Shown here: positions 33,013-42,881 of the stretch, one piece after another
How positions within the stretch are numbered: the first letter of the stretch is position 1
Layout of the letters: each line of letters starts with the position of its first letter
NCBI GenBank assembly: GCA_027068915.1
Contig: JAMOLT010000007.1
Span: 1 to 48,392, forward strand
Origin: Sedimenticola sp.
GTDB lineage: Bacteria > Pseudomonadota > Gammaproteobacteria > Chromatiales > Chromatiaceae
DNA length: 48,392 nt
Direction: 5' to 3'
The notes under the pieces: model-generated
What the model saw: the letters and a program-made list of their open reading frames with translations, nothing else
What the model was told of the DNA's origin: nothing
Database searches by the model: none
Translations under genes and position numbers: made by a program

Positions 33013-33618
33013 TCATGAGGAAGGCGGTTTTGGCTTCGGCTTGGGCGGAGGTGGGGGTGGGGGTGGGGGTGGGGGCTTTTTCGCAATGGTACGATGGAGC
33101 TGGAAAGTAACCGTTGATGATTGCAACAGTTTCTTGCCACTCTTGTCGTAAACGGCTACGGCAATACTGTGTTCACCGCGATCAACATTCTCCAGCTTCA
33201 GTATCGTGCTTCCATATTTTTTCTCCAGCACGCTCCCATCCAGAATCGCCTTCAGATAATCCCCTTTGCGCAGCACTGGCGCCAGGGCCACGAATACGGA
33301 GACGGTTCCCGGGCTGCTGCGTACCGTACCGCCCTCATCCGGGCTTACAATGGTGATTTCCCGATAGGAAAACTTCTTGGAGACCACTTCGACAGGAGGC
33401 GCATCTGGCTGGTTTTCTTCTACCTCTTGTATCGGCTTTTCCGGCACCACAGGAGGCGCATAGGTGGATAAGCCCGGTAATTTGTTCATTTTTTTCGCGT
33501 TTGATGCATCAGGCTGGTCGCCATAATGAACATTACCGGCACTGTCTACCCACTTGTAGATTTCCGCCTGGGCAGCAGCGACAAAAAGCAACAAAAGGAG
33601 GATCGCGTATCTTCTCAT
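33013..33618 (-). CDS. DUF4124 exported protein with polyproline tail
   Basis: A 201-residue exported protein. The signal peptide MRRYAILLLLLFVAAAQA is followed by the DUF4124 motif EIYKWVDSAGNVHYGDQP. A beta-rich domain (about 85-175; ITIVSPDEGGTVRSSPGTVS, GDYLKAILDGSVLEKKYGS, GEHSIAVAVYD) follows. The chain ends with eleven consecutive prolines and then KPKPKPPSS. Such a run would need EF-P for translation. The prolines come from a perfect six-base repeat that can expand or contract in frame. DUF4124 proteins are common envelope proteins of unknown role in gammaproteobacteria. Confidence 0.8.
   Translation of the reverse strand: MRRYAILLLLLFVAAAQAEIYKWVDSAGNVHYGDQPDASNAKKMNKLPGLSTYAPPVVPEKPIQEVEENQPDAPPVEVVSKKFSYREITIVSPDEGGTVRSSPGTVSVFVALAPVLRKGDYLKAILDGSVLEKKYGSTILKLENVDRGEHSIAVAVYDKSGKKLLQSSTVTFQLHRTIAKKPPPPPPPPPPPKPKPKPPSS
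33052..33075 (+). repeat. (TGGGGG)4 simple repeat, G-quadruplex motif
   Basis: Four perfect copies of TGGGGG give four runs of five G separated by single T on the plus strand. This is the template strand of the DUF4124 gene, whose proline codons it encodes. It meets the strictest four-tract, one-base-loop definition of a G-quadruplex. Six-base units keep the frame when the number changes. Confidence 0.85.
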
Positions 33619-33705
33619 AAGCCAAATACTAGCCCAGGGTAAGGTTTTTTACCAGAAAGCCCTCGGCGCTTCTGGATGAATGGTAGTTTTCAGCCGACTA
33701 CTGAG

Positions 33706-34452
33706 CTATTGGCACACTACATTCACAGGATGTCCGATACACAATTGCAACACTTCCGCAGCGCATCCCTGGTTTACCGCAATTTCAAGCAGGCCAATGG
33801 AATTCACATAACAAAACGGCTCTCCAACCCCCACAGAAGAAAAGGTAGTAGCACGCCTTAGTGCATGGCCACCCACCTTGATTCCCTGGAAACCTGGAAC
33901 ACTGCTGACGGAAATCCCCGTCATGGCATTGCCAAACCCGTCGATATAGACAATCTCCTCAAGATCGGATGGCCAGGATGCACCGACCATGGCCTCCCTC
34001 TCCACAGGTTGTAATCGCGGAATCTTCCCTTGGGCAATCATCCCCGCAACAGGCGCGAAGACATCACGGCCATGAAAACTGGCCGATACCGCTGGCATAA
34101 GGGATGGGTCGATCTCCCACAAGGAACAATCGCCGGCAGTGGCAGACAATACCGATAACAGCCCGTTGTCCGGCGCAACATACCAACGCCTGCCGATATT
34201 CAGACAAAGGGCCTTGCGGGCGCTGCCAACGCCAGGATCGACAACTGCCACCACCACCGCATGTTCCGGCAAATACCGGGACAGCGCAGCCAGCAGATAA
34301 GCCGCCCCCCGCGGATTGGCGAACGGCGCATCACACATCAAATTGACAACCCTGATGTCCTGACAGGATGCGAGCAATACTGACTCCATCTGCCCAAGGT
34401 AGGGGCCCTGGACGCCAAAATCAGTAAAAAAATAAATAACCGGGAGCGGCAT
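33706..34452 (-). CDS. SAM hydrolase-like protein (DUF62, chlorinase/fluorinase superfamily)
   Basis: A 248-residue protein of the DUF62 family. IYFFTDFGVQGPYLGQME, NLMCDAPFANPRGAAYLL, VVVAVVDPGVGSARKAL, WYVAPDNGLLS and SFHGRDVFAPVAG are its conserved motifs. Characterised members use water or hydroxide to cleave S-adenosylmethionine to adenosine and methionine; the halogenase branch is less likely in such an organism. The start at 34452 begins MPLPVIYFFTDFG. Downstream is a hairpin (33651-33674) without a T-tract. It lies just after the rplQ terminator on the same strand. Confidence 0.85.
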   Translation of the reverse strand: MPLPVIYFFTDFGVQGPYLGQMESVLLASCQDIRVVNLMCDAPFANPRGAAYLLAALSRYLPEHAVVVAVVDPGVGSARKALCLNIGRRWYVAPDNGLLSVLSATAGDCSLWEIDPSLMPAVSASFHGRDVFAPVAGMIAQGKIPRLQPVEREAMVGASWPSDLEEIVYIDGFGNAMTGISVSSVPGFQGIKVGGHALRRATTFSSVGVGEPFCYVNSIGLLEIAVNQGCAAEVLQLCIGHPVNVVCQ

Positions 34453-34474
34453 GCTCTTATTTTATCCTACGCAC

Positions 34475-34498
34475 AAAAAAGCCGGGACGACGCCCGGC
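34475..34498 (-). terminator. Rho-independent terminator after rplQ
   Basis: On the minus strand GCCGGG-CGTCGT-CCCGGC is followed by six T (A6 at 34475-34480 on the plus strand). It lies 29 bases past the rplQ stop and ends the long ribosomal transcript before the DUF62 gene. Confidence 0.88.
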
Positions 34499-34527
34499 TC
34501 CTTTGATACTGCTGTCTGCCTTTGCTG

Positions 34528-34920
34528 TCAATCTTCAAAGATTTCCTCGGTGTCTTCACTGATGGGGCGATCCACCAGCTCGACATAGGCCATTGGCGCT
34601 TTGTCGCCGCTACGGTATCCACATTTCAGAATGCGCAGGTAGCCGCCCTGGCGCTCCTGATAGCGGGGGCCAAGTTCGGCAAACAATTTACCCACCGCCG
34701 CGGCATCACGCAAGCGGGAAAACGCCAGGCGCCGCTTGGCAACGCTGTCCTGCTTGGCCATAGTGATCAATGGCTCGGCAACGCGGCGCAGCTCCTTGGC
34801 TTTCGGCAAGGTGGTCTTGATCATTTCGTGCTCGATAAGAGACACCGCCATATTGCGATACATGGCTTTGCGGTGAGAACTATTTCTGTTTAGTTGCCGT
34901 CCGGCTTTGCGGTGACGCAT
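34528..34920 (-). CDS. rplQ: 50S ribosomal protein L17
   Basis: A 130-residue large-subunit protein, last gene of the alpha operon. [20 protein letters not shown] is the nearly invariant start of L17, and [17 protein letters not shown] is also typical. The tail is acidic ([11 protein letters not shown]), slightly longer than in E. coli. It follows rpoA by 44 bases and precedes the operon terminator. Confidence 0.97.
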   Translation of the reverse strand: MRHRKAGRQLNRNSSHRKAMYRNMAVSLIEHEMIKTTLPKAKELRRVAEPLITMAKQDSVAKRRLAFSRLRDAAAVGKLFAELGPRYQERQGGYLRILKCGYRSGDKAPMAYVELVDRPISEDTEEIFED

Positions 34921-34964
34921 GGGTCGACTTTCCTGAGTAAAGGTTAAATTTCAACAGACAGCGA

Positions 34965-35969
34965 TTATTTCGCTACCAGTTCCTGTATGTTTTCCGGTGG
35001 CCAGTTTTCCAGCCGAACGCCCAGCGACAAGCCGCGGGTCGCCAGTACGTCCTTGATTTCATTGAGCGATTTTTTGCCCAGATTCGGGGTTTTGAGCAAC
35101 TCCACTTCCGTGCGCTGAATCAGATCACCGATAAGAAAAATGTTTTCCGCCTTGAGGCAGTTGGCGGAGCGCACCGTCAGCTCCAGGTCGTCTACAGGAC
35201 GCAGCAGGATCGGATCGATGGCAGGCGCTTCAGGTTCTGCAATGTGATCATCCTCCGGGCCGATTTCCTCCAGATAGACGAAGGCTTCGAGCTGCTTCTG
35301 CAGAATGGTCGCAGAACGGCGAATTGCATCTTCCGGATCAATCGTGCCGTTGGTCTCGATGTCGATAACCAGGCGATCCAGATCGGTGCGCTGCTCGACC
35401 CGGGCAGACTCCACGCTGTAGGAAACACGCAACACCGGGCTGAACGAAGCGTCCAGCTGCAGATGACCGATGGGGCGATCTTCACCGGCAGCACTCTCGC
35501 GACTGGAAGAGGCTTCATAGCCGCGTCCACGGCGCACCTTGAGCAGCATGCTCAACTCACCCTTTTCGGTAAGATGGGCAATCACATGGTCGGGATTCAC
35601 TACATCCACACCATGGGTGAGCTGTATGTCACCGGCAGTAACGACTGCAGGCCCCTTCACCTTGAGTGTCAGCTCTGCATTGTCACGGTCTTCCATGACA
35701 ATCGCCACACCTTTAAGGTTAAGGAGGATTTCCAATACATCTTCCTGCACCCCTTCAATGCCGCTGTACTCATGCAGCACATTCTCGATTTCCGCATCGA
35801 CAATAGCGCAGCCCGGCATGGATGACAGCAGGATACGGCGCAGTGCATTTCCCAGGGTGTGACCAAAACCTCTTTCCAGAGGCTCCAGAGACACTTTGGA
35901 GCGACGATCATTGACTTTATCCACGCCGATAATGCGTGGCTTTAAAAAATCTGTGACGGAATCCGCCAT
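34965..35969 (-). CDS. rpoA: DNA-directed RNA polymerase subunit alpha
   Basis: A 334-residue subunit that nucleates RNA polymerase assembly and contacts activators and UP elements. The N-terminal dimerisation domain shows [32 protein letters not shown] and [16 protein letters not shown]; the C-terminal domain shows [20 protein letters not shown] and [22 protein letters not shown] 35969 is chosen because AGGAAGG lies about seven bases upstream, while the ATG at 35975 leaves almost no spacing. It lies 17 bases after rpsD. Confidence 0.97.
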   Translation of the reverse strand: MADSVTDFLKPRIIGVDKVNDRRSKVSLEPLERGFGHTLGNALRRILLSSMPGCAIVDAEIENVLHEYSGIEGVQEDVLEILLNLKGVAIVMEDRDNAELTLKVKGPAVVTAGDIQLTHGVDVVNPDHVIAHLTEKGELSMLLKVRRGRGYEASSSRESAAGEDRPIGHLQLDASFSPVLRVSYSVESARVEQRTDLDRLVIDIETNGTIDPEDAIRRSATILQKQLEAFVYLEEIGPEDDHIAEPEAPAIDPILLRPVDDLELTVRSANCLKAENIFLIGDLIQRTEVELLKTPNLGKKSLNEIKDVLATRGLSLGVRLENWPPENIQELVAK

Positions 35970-35986
35970 GAACATACCTTCCTAGC

Positions 35987-36607
35987 TTACTTGGAATAAA
36001 GCTCAACAATGAGCTGTTCGTTGATTTCTGCTGGCAGATCAACACGCTCGGGAACCCGTTTGAATGTGCCGCTCATGCCTTTCACATCCACCTCGACCCA
36101 ATCGGGAAAACCGTATTGCTCGGCCAGGGCAAGGGCATTGGCGATACGCGCCTGTTTGCGGGATTTTTCACCCACGGTTACAACGTCATCAGCCTGCACG
36201 CGATAGGAGGCAACATTAACGACTCCGCCATTGACTTCAATCGCCTTGTGGCTGACAAGCTGACGCGCTTCGCTGCGGGTAGCGCCAAAACCCATGCGGT
36301 ATACCACATTGTCCAGGCGCTGCTCCAGCAGTTGCAGCAGATTTTCACCAGTAGGTCCTTTCTGCCGGTCAGCGGTTGCATAGTAGTTGCGAAACTGCTT
36401 TTCCAGCACACCATACAGACGGCGAACCTTTTGCTTTTCGCGCAGCTGAACACCATAATCAGACAAACGGCGGCGACGCTCCTGGGTCTGTCCAGGCAGC
36501 TTCTCCATGTTGCATTTTGAGTCAACCGAGCGGGCGCGGCTTTTCAGGTACAGATCTGTACCTTCGCGGCGCATCAGCTTGCATTTTGGTCCGAGATACC
36601 TTGCCAT
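35987..36607 (-). CDS. rpsD: 30S ribosomal protein S4
   Basis: A 206-residue primary 16S rRNA-binding protein, the same length as in E. coli. [19 protein letters not shown] opens the protein; the S4 RNA-binding domain holds [20 protein letters not shown] and [15 protein letters not shown]. In E. coli S4 represses the alpha operon at the rpsM leader. The start at 36607 is four bases after rpsK; a longer frame to 36646 runs into rpsK and is rejected. Confidence 0.97.
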   Translation of the reverse strand: MARYLGPKCKLMRREGTDLYLKSRARSVDSKCNMEKLPGQTQERRRRLSDYGVQLREKQKVRRLYGVLEKQFRNYYATADRQKGPTGENLLQLLEQRLDNVVYRMGFGATRSEARQLVSHKAIEVNGGVVNVASYRVQADDVVTVGEKSRKQARIANALALAEQYGFPDWVEVDVKGMSGTFKRVPERVDLPAEINEQLIVELYSK

Positions 36608-36611
36608 GAGA

Positions 36612-37001
36612 TTAAACCCGACGTTTCTTGGGTGGACGACAACCATTGTGTGGTATGGGTGTCACATCAGTGATACTGGTAATTTTGAAACCAGCGTTAT
36701 TCAGCGCGCGAACAGCGGAATCACGCCCGGGACCGGGGCCCTTGACGTTGACATCCAGGTTCTTCACGCCATATTCCTTAGCCGCCTGGCCTGCGCGATC
36801 TGCTGCGACCTGAGCGGCAAATGGCGTACTCTTGCGTGAACCGCGGAAACCGGATCCACCGGAAGTGGCCCAGCACAGGGCATTCCCCTGGCGATCAGTG
36901 ATCGTGATAATGGTATTGTTAAACGACGCATGGATATGCGCGATACCATCGCTCACTGTCTTTTTAATCTTTTTCTTGGAACGGGTTGTGGACTTGGCCA
37001 T
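36612..37001 (-). CDS. rpsK: 30S ribosomal protein S11
   Basis: A 129-residue small-subunit platform protein that contacts mRNA near the exit of the decoding centre. [42 protein letters not shown] and [16 protein letters not shown] are near-invariant. It has the same length as the E. coli protein and lies between rpsM and rpsD in the canonical alpha operon. Confidence 0.98.
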   Translation of the reverse strand: MAKSTTRSKKKIKKTVSDGIAHIHASFNNTIITITDRQGNALCWATSGGSGFRGSRKSTPFAAQVAADRAGQAAKEYGVKNLDVNVKGPGPGRDSAVRALNNAGFKITSITDVTPIPHNGCRPPKKRRV

Positions 37002-37034
37002 GCCTGTACCTACACTCTCGAATTAACTGTACTG

Positions 37035-37391
37035 TTAGCGTTTGATCGGACGACGCGGACCTTTACGGGTACGCGCATTGGTTTTCGTGCGCTGCCCCCG
37101 CAATGGCAAGCCACGGCGGTGACGGATACCACGATTACAACCAAGATCCATGAGGCGCTTGATATTCATGGAGATTTCACGACGAAGATCGCCTTCCACC
37201 ATGAACTTGGCAACTTCAGCACGCAGTTTCTCGAGCTCATCCTCGCCAAGCTCGATAATTTTCCGATCCTCTGCCACACCGGCTTCATCACAGATTTTTG
37301 CCGCGCGTGAGCGGCCAACGCCATAAATCGCGGTCAGCGCGATGACCGTATGCTTACGGTCTGGAATATTTACGCCTGCTATGCGGGCCAT
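37035..37391 (-). CDS. rpsM: 30S ribosomal protein S13
   Basis: A 118-residue head protein that contacts 5S/L5 bridges and t[23 protein letters not shown] and [20 protein letters not shown] are diagnostic. GAGGAG lies ahead of the ATG. It is the first gene of the alpha operon, 141 bases after rpmJ, and that gap contains a good promoter. Confidence 0.98.
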   Translation of the reverse strand: MARIAGVNIPDRKHTVIALTAIYGVGRSRAAKICDEAGVAEDRKIIELGEDELEKLRAEVAKFMVEGDLRREISMNIKRLMDLGCNRGIRHRRGLPLRGQRTKTNARTRKGPRRPIKR

Positions 37392-37457
37392 CCTGTCATC
37401 TCCTCAGATGCTTTAACTTGGGTTGTCGCAGCAAATTACATACCACGAAGCCGCGGG

Positions 37458-37486
37458 ACTATAACTCAACTGCAACAGTTTTTCAA
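37458..37486 (-). promoter_or_regulatory. Promoter of the alpha operon (rpsM)
   Basis: On the minus strand TTGAAA (37481-37486) and TATAGT (37458-37463) are separated by exactly 17 bases, close to the sigma-70 ideal. Transcription would start near 37451, leaving a leader of about 60 bases before rpsM. In E. coli the alpha leader folds into the S4-binding pseudoknot; the fold was not traced here. Confidence 0.7.
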
Positions 37487-37532
37487 TATCGACTTTTGCC
37501 TATCCGATCTGCTTGCGCAATCGAATATCTGA

Positions 37533-37646
37533 TTACCCCTGGCGCTGCTTATGCCTGGGATCAGTGCAGATCACTCTGACCACGCCCTTGCGCTTGACGA
37601 TCTTGCAGTTGCGACACATTTTTTTTACCGAAGCACGAACTTTCAT
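37533..37646 (-). CDS. rpmJ: 50S ribosomal protein L36
   Basis: A 37-residue zinc-binding large-subunit protein. [20 protein letters not shown] and [13 protein letters not shown] show the C-x2-C...C-x4-H zinc ligands (C11, C14, C27, H32), so this is the zinc-dependent form. It lies 28 bases after secY and ends the spc operon. Confidence 0.97.
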   Translation of the reverse strand: MKVRASVKKMCRNCKIVKRKGVVRVICTDPRHKQRQG

Positions 37647-37674
37647 TTTCTCGGTCCTGTATACCTCACCAGGT

Positions 37675-39024
37675 TCAGCGGATCATACCCGCGCCACCAT
37701 GGCCTTTAAGATTAGCTTTTTTCATCAACCCCTCATACTGATGAGACATGAGGTGCGACTGCACCTGGGCGATGAAATCCATGATTACGATAACCACGAT
37801 CAGCAGCGAAGTTCCACCGAAATAAAACGGCACGTTCCAGCCAACGATCAGAAATTCAGGCAATAAACACACGGCTGTAATATAAATTGCACCGACCAGG
37901 GTCAATCTGGTCATAACACCATCAACGTATTTTGCGGTTTGCTCACCAGGCCGGATGCCGGGAATAAAAGCACCAGAACGCTTCAGGTTATCTGCGGTAT
38001 CCCGGGCATTAAACACCAGTGCCGTATAGAAAAAGCAGAAGAAAATAATCGCCGCCGCATACAGGGCCACATAAATTGGCTCCCCTGGAGACAGCTTTGC
38101 CACAATATCCTGCAACCATCGCATATCCGGTGTACTGCCAGCCCACTGCGCCAAAGTAGTGGGGAACAGGATAATGCTGGAAGCAAAAATTGGCGGGATA
38201 ACGCCAGCCATATTCAGCTTAAGGGGCAAAAAACTGCTCTGTGCAGCCAGCAAGCGCCGCCCCTGCTGACGCTTTGCATAGTTGATCGTAATGCGGCGCT
38301 GCCCGCGCTCGACAAACACGACGAACGCTGTCACCCCAAGCGCCATCAAGAACAGGAACAATGCAAACAAGGCATTCATCTCGCCGTTTCTTACAAGCTC
38401 CGCCACGGAACCAAAGGCGGATGGCAGGCCCGCCACAATGCCCGCAAAAATGATCATGGAAATGCCGTTGCCCAGACCCCGCTCGGTAATCTGCTCACCC
38501 AGCCACATCAGGAACATTGTTCCGGTAACCAGTGAAACCGCAGCGGTAAAAACAAAGCCCATACCCGGCGTCATAACCATGGACATGCCACCGGCCGATT
38601 GGCTCTGCAGCGCAAAGGAAATACCCACGGCCTGAAATGTAGCCAACACCACGGTTCCGTATCGAGTGTATTGGGTAATTTTCCTGCGGCCCGCCTCTCC
38701 TTCCTTTTTCAGCTGTTCCAGCTTTGGCACTACCGAGGTCATCAGCTGTACAATAATGGACGCTGAAATATACGGCATGATTCCCAGTGCCAGAATGGAA
38801 GCACGCTCCAGCGCGCCCCCGGAAAACATGTTAAACATACCCAGAATGCTTCCCTGTTGCTGGTCAAACAGCGCAGCCAGAGATGCGGGATTGACTCCGG
38901 GAACAGGAATATAGGTGCCGATGCGAAATACAATCAGCGCTCCCAGCAGAAACAGAAAACGCTGACGCAGCTCGGTTAACTGACCGATCTGTACGCCACT
39001 ACCTGCTGAAGGATTCAGAGCCAT
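37675..39024 (-). CDS. secY: Protein translocase subunit SecY
   Basis: A 449-residue inner-membrane protein with ten hydrophobic segments that forms the Sec channel. [20 protein letters not shown] is the first segment; [36 protein letters not shown] and [21 protein letters not shown]-like loops (here [19 protein letters not shown]) are conserved SecA/ribosome contacts. It lies eight bases after rplO in the usual spc order. SecB encoded elsewhere in the window feeds this pathway. Confidence 0.97.
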   Translation of the reverse strand: MALNPSAGSGVQIGQLTELRQRFLFLLGALIVFRIGTYIPVPGVNPASLAALFDQQQGSILGMFNMFSGGALERASILALGIMPYISASIIVQLMTSVVPKLEQLKKEGEAGRRKITQYTRYGTVVLATFQAVGISFALQSQSAGGMSMVMTPGMGFVFTAAVSLVTGTMFLMWLGEQITERGLGNGISMIIFAGIVAGLPSAFGSVAELVRNGEMNALFALFLFLMALGVTAFVVFVERGQRRITINYAKRQQGRRLLAAQSSFLPLKLNMAGVIPPIFASSIILFPTTLAQWAGSTPDMRWLQDIVAKLSPGEPIYVALYAAAIIFFCFFYTALVFNARDTADNLKRSGAFIPGIRPGEQTAKYVDGVMTRLTLVGAIYITAVCLLPEFLIVGWNVPFYFGGTSLLIVVIVIMDFIAQVQSHLMSHQYEGLMKKANLKGHGGAGMIR

Positions 39025-39032
39025 GATCCGGA

Positions 39033-39467
39033 TCAGTCCTCTACCTTACCGCCAGCAGCTTCAATGGCAGCCCGCGCACCCTTGGTTGCCCGCAATCCCT
39101 TTAGCGTAACAGCGCGTTTGATTTCACCGGAAAGAATCACTTTTCCCCGCTTCATCGTACGCGGCAGGATGTCAGCTTCGTACAAGGCATTCATGTCCAC
39201 AACGTCGCCGGAAACCTTGCCCAGCTCGTCCAGACGAATTTCAGCAGTATATTTTGCCTTGCGCGAACGAAAACCAACCTTTGGCAAACGACGCTGCAAG
39301 GGCATTTGTCCGCCTTCAAAACCGACTTTGTGGAAGCCGCCGGAGCGTGATTTCTGGCCCTTGTGGCCACGACCACAGGTCTTGCCAAGTCCGCTGCCAA
39401 TGCCGCGGCCAACGCGCTTTCTGTCAGTTTTGCTGCCGTCTGCTGGCTTGAGTGTATTCAGGCGCAT
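39033..39467 (-). CDS. rplO: 50S ribosomal protein L15
   Basis: A 144-residue large-subunit protein. [20 protein letters not shown] and [20 protein letters not shown] are the glycine/lysine-rich family start, and [18 protein letters not shown] follows. Its length equals that of E. coli L15. It is one base from the rpmD stop. Confidence 0.98.
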   Translation of the reverse strand: MRLNTLKPADGSKTDRKRVGRGIGSGLGKTCGRGHKGQKSRSGGFHKVGFEGGQMPLQRRLPKVGFRSRKAKYTAEIRLDELGKVSGDVVDMNALYEADILPRTMKRGKVILSGEIKRAVTLKGLRATKGARAAIEAAGGKVED

Positions 39468-39468
39468 C

Positions 39469-39660
39469 TTATGCGTCCTCCACGAGCTGTACCATATAGG
39501 ATACTTTATTCAACATGCCGCGAGTGGAAGGCGTATCTTCCACCTCAACCACCTGGTGCATGCGACGCAACCCGAGGCCACGAGCACAAGCCTTATGGGA
39601 TTTAAGACGACCGCTCATGCTGCGCACCAGTTTCACTTTCATCATTTTTGACTCAGCCAC
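39469..39660 (-). CDS. rpmD: 50S ribosomal protein L30
   Basis: A 63-residue protein if translated from GTG 39660, five bases after rps[41 protein letters not shown] and [14 protein letters not shown] match L30. ATG 39645 or 39642 would give 58 or 57 residues; GTG is preferred since homologues carry a few residues before the first strand. A longer frame to 39741 lies inside rpsE. Confidence 0.93.
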   Translation of the reverse strand: MAESKMMKVKLVRSMSGRLKSHKACARGLGLRRMHQVVEVEDTPSTRGMLNKVSYMVQLVEDA

Positions 39661-39664
39661 CGTA

Positions 39665-40168
39665 TCACCCCAGTATTTCTTCGACAGTCTTGCCGCGTTT
39701 GGCAGCGACATCTTCCGGACTGACCATGTCTGCCAGGCCATTCATTGTGGCGCGAACCACATTGATGGGATTGTTGCTGCCAATACACTTGGCCAAAACA
39801 TTGTGGACACCCGCAGCTTCACAGATTGCACGCATGGCGCCACCTGCGATAATGCCGGTACCATCGGATGCGGGCTGCATATACACCTTGGCCGCACCAT
39901 GGCGCCCAATAACCGGATATTGCAGGGTGCCGTTGGCAAGCTTGATGCTTCTCATGTTGCGACGCGCAGTTTCCATTGCCTTCTGGATGGCGATAGGCAC
40001 CTCTTTCGCCTTGCCCATGCCGAAGCCAACCTTGCCATCGCCGTCACCAACAACCACCAGAGCTGAAAAACCGAACTGACGGCCGCCTTTTACTACCTTG
40101 GCAACGCGGTTTACAGCAACCAGTTTCTCAATGAAATCATCGCCGGCGTTTTGTTCATAATTTGCCAT
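39665..40168 (-). CDS. rpsE: 30S ribosomal protein S5
   Basis: A 167-residue decoding-accuracy protein. [60 protein letters not shown] and [20 protein letters not shown] are typical of the double-stranded-RNA-binding-like and C-terminal domains. It lies ten bases after rplR. Confidence 0.98.
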   Translation of the reverse strand: MANYEQNAGDDFIEKLVAVNRVAKVVKGGRQFGFSALVVVGDGDGKVGFGMGKAKEVPIAIQKAMETARRNMRSIKLANGTLQYPVIGRHGAAKVYMQPASDGTGIIAGGAMRAICEAAGVHNVLAKCIGSNNPINVVRATMNGLADMVSPEDVAAKRGKTVEEILG

Positions 40169-40178
40169 TATCCAATCC

Positions 40179-40535
40179 TCAGAACTGGAGCCCGGCTTCG
40201 CGGGCTGCTTCCGCCAGCGCTTTTACGCGGCCGTGATATTGAAAACCCGAACGGTCAAAAGCAACCGCATCCACGCCAGCAGCCTTGGCCCGCTCTGCGA
40301 CGAATTTGCCGACGACTGATGCTGCACTGGCATTTCCCGTAGAACCTTCAATGCTGCCACGCACGTCTTTGTCCAGAGTAGAGGCGCAGCATACGACCGT
40401 ATTGCCATTCGGCGCGATTACCTGTGCGTAGATATGGCGTGGCGTGCGATGTATGTTCAGGCGATGAACGCCCAGCTCGCAAATCTTTGCTCTGGACCGG
40501 CGGGCCCGACGTATGCGACTTGATTTCTTGTCCAT
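40179..40535 (-). CDS. rplR: 50S ribosomal protein L18
   Basis: A 118-residue 5S rRNA-binding protein. [40 protein letters not shown] and [20 protein letters not shown] are conserved. ATG 40535 is favoured because AAGAGG lies about eight bases upstream; ATG 40541 has too short a spacing. Confidence 0.96.
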   Translation of the reverse strand: MDKKSSRIRRARRSRAKICELGVHRLNIHRTPRHIYAQVIAPNGNTVVCCASTLDKDVRGSIEGSTGNASAASVVGKFVAERAKAAGVDAVAFDRSGFQYHGRVKALAEAAREAGLQF

Positions 40536-40547
40536 CGTCATAACCTC

Positions 40548-41084
40548 TTATTTCTTCTTCGCTTCTTTGCGGATTACGTGCTCATCCGCATAGCGGACAC
40601 CTTTGCCTTTGTAAGGCTCGGGCGGACGATAACGGCGAATTTCGGCCGCTACCTGCCCAACTCTTTGCTTGTCGGTACCAGAAACCACGATTTCTGTCTG
40701 CGAAGGCGTTTCAATGCTGATGCCTTCGGGAATCGGGTACTCCACCGGGTGGGAAAAACCAAGACTCAGATCCAGAACCTTGCCTTTTACCTGGGCGCGG
40801 TATCCAACGCCAACCAGTTGCAGTTTCTTTTGGAACCCCTGGGAAGCACCGATAACCATGTTGTTTAACAGCGCACGCATGGTGCCGGCCATGGCCCAGC
40901 CTTGCTTGCTGTTAACGTCTATGGGCTTCACCCGCAGAACGCCATCATCGAAACTGACCTCCACCGAGGGATGGATCTCATATTCCTGGGTGGATTTGGA
41001 ACCCTTGACCGTGACCTTCTGCCCTTCCAGCTTGACTTCCAAGCCAGACGCGATGGTTACCGGCGCTTTTGCTATACGTGACAT
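40548..41084 (-). CDS. rplF: 50S ribosomal protein L6
   Basis: A 178-residue protein near the factor-binding site, made of two similar domains. [47 protein letters not shown] in parts, and [20 protein letters not shown] are diagnostic. It follows rpsH by 14 bases in the spc operon. Confidence 0.98.
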   Translation of the reverse strand: MSRIAKAPVTIASGLEVKLEGQKVTVKGSKSTQEYEIHPSVEVSFDDGVLRVKPIDVNSKQGWAMAGTMRALLNNMVIGASQGFQKKLQLVGVGYRAQVKGKVLDLSLGFSHPVEYPIPEGISIETPSQTEIVVSGTDKQRVGQVAAEIRRYRPPEPYKGKGVRYADEHVIRKEAKKK

Positions 41085-41098
41085 ACCGACCCCCCGCT

Positions 41099-41494
41099 TT
41101 AGGCTACGAAGGCAATGACTTCGCCGCCATGACCCTGCTTGCGGGCCTCACGATCTGTCATTACACCACGGGAGGTGGAAACAATTGCGATACCAAGTCC
41201 GCCACGCACCTTGGGCAACTCATCACGCCCCTTGTAGATACGCAGACCCGGACGGCTGACGCGTTTTACCATATCAATAACAGGACGCCCCTGAAAATAC
41301 TTCAGCGTAATTTCCATCACTGGCTTGCCATCGACATCAGAAGCGTTTACATCGCTGATGTAACCTTCGTTTTTCAATACTCCGGCAATCGCCATCTTTT
41401 TCTTTGATGCAGGCAGCGCTACGCTGACCTTGCCAGCAGACTGGCCATTACGGATGCGTGTAAGCATATCCGCAATCGGATCTGACATACTCAT
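41099..41494 (-). CDS. rpsH: 30S ribosomal protein S8
   Basis: A 131-residue primary 16S rRNA-binding protein. [40 protein letters not shown] and [20 protein letters not shown] are typical. In E. coli S8 represses the spc operon by binding near rplE. GGAG lies ahead of the ATG. The 178-base gap before it is unusually long and structured. Confidence 0.98.
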   Translation of the reverse strand: MSMSDPIADMLTRIRNGQSAGKVSVALPASKKKMAIAGVLKNEGYISDVNASDVDGKPVMEITLKYFQGRPVIDMVKRVSRPGLRIYKGRDELPKVRGGLGIAIVSTSRGVMTDREARKQGHGGEVIAFVA

Positions 41495-41597
41495 AGTTTA
41501 AAGGCTCCTCGGGTCAGGCAACTTCTGGCACGAAGTCCGATACCCATTGACGAAATCGACTCCCATTACAGGAAGCCGATAACTTTAGCTAATTTTT

Positions 41598-41631
41598 CTA
41601 TAAAAATCCAGAAATATTTTGCATATTCCGG
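41598..41631 (-). terminator. Attenuator-like hairpin in the rpsN-rpsH gap
   Basis: On the minus strand CCGGAATAT and ATATTTCTGG pair (one mismatch, one bulge; 41631 to 41608), followed by ATTTTTATAG. This resembles a weak intrinsic terminator or attenuator between S14 and S8. Full termination is unlikely, since essential genes lie downstream. Confidence 0.4.
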
Positions 41632-41639
41632 ATCTCCCC

Positions 41640-41664
41640 GTCGTCATCGCCACCCGACAACGAC
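41640..41664 (-). promoter_or_regulatory. Strong 10-bp hairpin just after rpsN
   Basis: In the transcript GUCGUUGUCG (41664-41655) and CGAUGACGAC (41649-41640) form ten continuous pairs including two G-U wobbles, with a GGUGG loop. It begins nine bases after the rpsN stop. It could be an mRNA-processing site, a stabiliser or a protein-binding site. Confidence 0.45.
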
Positions 41665-41672
41665 AGGCAACT

Positions 41673-41978
41673 TTACCAGCTGGCTTTTTTCAGTCCTGGC
41701 ACATCACCACGCATGGCTGCTTCCCGCAATTTGTTGCGGCACAGGCCAAACTTGCGGTAGACGGCATGGGGCCGGCCGGTAATGCGGCAACGGCGCTGCT
41801 TTCTTACCGGGCTGGAATCCCTTGGCAGTTTTTGCAAGGCCAGGACCGCTTCGTCCACCTGCTCCAGACTGCTTTCAGGGTTCTTGATAACAGCCTTCAG
41901 CTCAACACGCTTTGCTACGTACTTCGCCGCCAGACTGGCCCGCTTCTTTTCACGGGCGATCATGCTTTTCTTTGCCAT
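41673..41978 (-). CDS. rpsN: 30S ribosomal protein S14
   Basis: A 101-residue S14 of the long, zinc-independent type. [20 protein letters not shown] opens the protein; [20 protein letters not shown] has two cysteines rather than the four of the short zinc form. It follows rplE by 23 bases. Confidence 0.97.
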   Translation of the reverse strand: MAKKSMIAREKKRASLAAKYVAKRVELKAVIKNPESSLEQVDEAVLALQKLPRDSSPVRKQRRCRITGRPHAVYRKFGLCRNKLREAAMRGDVPGLKKASW

Positions 41979-42001
41979 AATATCCTGGACTCTCTGTTCA
42001 A

Positions 42002-42538
42002 TTACTTGAAGGGAAAGTTGAACCCCTCAAGCAGGGCGCGCCCTTCCTCATCGCTACCAGCACTGGTAGTAATAGTGATATCCATGCCGCGCAGGGCATC
42101 GATCTTGTCATATTCCACTTCCGGGAAGATAATCTGCTCCCTGACGCCCATGCTGTAATTGCCACGACCGTCGAAAGATCTTGCATTCAACCCGCGGAAA
42201 TCACGAATTCTTGGAATGGCAATATTCACCAGACGATCAAGAAACTCATACATGCGATCGGCGCGCAAGGTTACCTTGCAGCCGATGGGCCAACCTTCGC
42301 GGATCTTAAACCCGGCAACAGACCTTCTGGCCAGTGTAACGACAGGCTTCTGCCCGGCGATCTTGACCATGTCTCCCGTTGCATTCTGAAGGATTTTCTT
42401 GTCCCCGGTCGCCTCGCCCACGCCCATATTCAGGGTGATTTTTTCGATACGGGGAACCTGCATGACGCTTTTATAACCGAATTTCTCGATCAGCGCGGGA
42501 ATAACCTGTTCTTTATAATGATCCTGTAACCTAGCCAT
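42002..42538 (-). CDS. rplE: 50S ribosomal protein L5
   Basis: A 178-residue 5S rRNA-binding protein. [60 protein letters not shown] and [20 protein letters not shown] are conserved. The start at 42538 gives the family N-terminus; the longer frame to 42607 overlaps rplX. Confidence 0.98.
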   Translation of the reverse strand: MARLQDHYKEQVIPALIEKFGYKSVMQVPRIEKITLNMGVGEATGDKKILQNATGDMVKIAGQKPVVTLARRSVAGFKIREGWPIGCKVTLRADRMYEFLDRLVNIAIPRIRDFRGLNARSFDGRGNYSMGVREQIIFPEVEYDKIDALRGMDITITTSAGSDEEGRALLEGFNFPFK

Positions 42539-42551
42539 TGGATTAGCTGCC

Positions 42552-42872
42552 TCAGACGTCCACGACTTCGCCGTTGGATTTAAATACACGCACCTTGCGG
42601 CCGTCATCGAGAGTTTTGAAACCCACGCGATCGGCCTTGTTGCTTACCGGGTTGAACAATGCGACATTGGAGATATCCGTGGGCATTTCCTTTTCCACGA
42701 TACCACCAGGCTCACCCTTCATGGGATTGGGCTTGGCGTGCTTCTTTGCCAGGTTGATATTCTCAACCAGGACACGATTGTCGCCAACCAGCTGGAGCAC
42801 CGTGCCTCGCTTGCCCTTGTCCTTACCAGCCAGGACGATGACATCATCACCTTTACGAATCTTGCTTGCCAT
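42552..42872 (-). CDS. rplX: 50S ribosomal protein L24
   Basis: A 106-residue assembly-initiator protein with a KOW motif ([20 protein letters not shown]). [20 protein letters not shown] and [20 protein letters not shown] are typical. It lies nine bases after rplN. Confidence 0.97.
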   Translation of the reverse strand: MASKIRKGDDVIVLAGKDKGKRGTVLQLVGDNRVLVENINLAKKHAKPNPMKGEPGGIVEKEMPTDISNVALFNPVSNKADRVGFKTLDDGRKVRVFKSNGEVVDV

Positions 42873-42881
42873 GACTATTCC

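Noticed and set aside
33651-33674. Hairpin CCAGAAAGC/GCGCTTCTGG as a terminator for the DUF62 gene
   Set aside because: On the minus strand it is followed by TAAAAAACC rather than a T-tract, so it is not a convincing intrinsic terminator.
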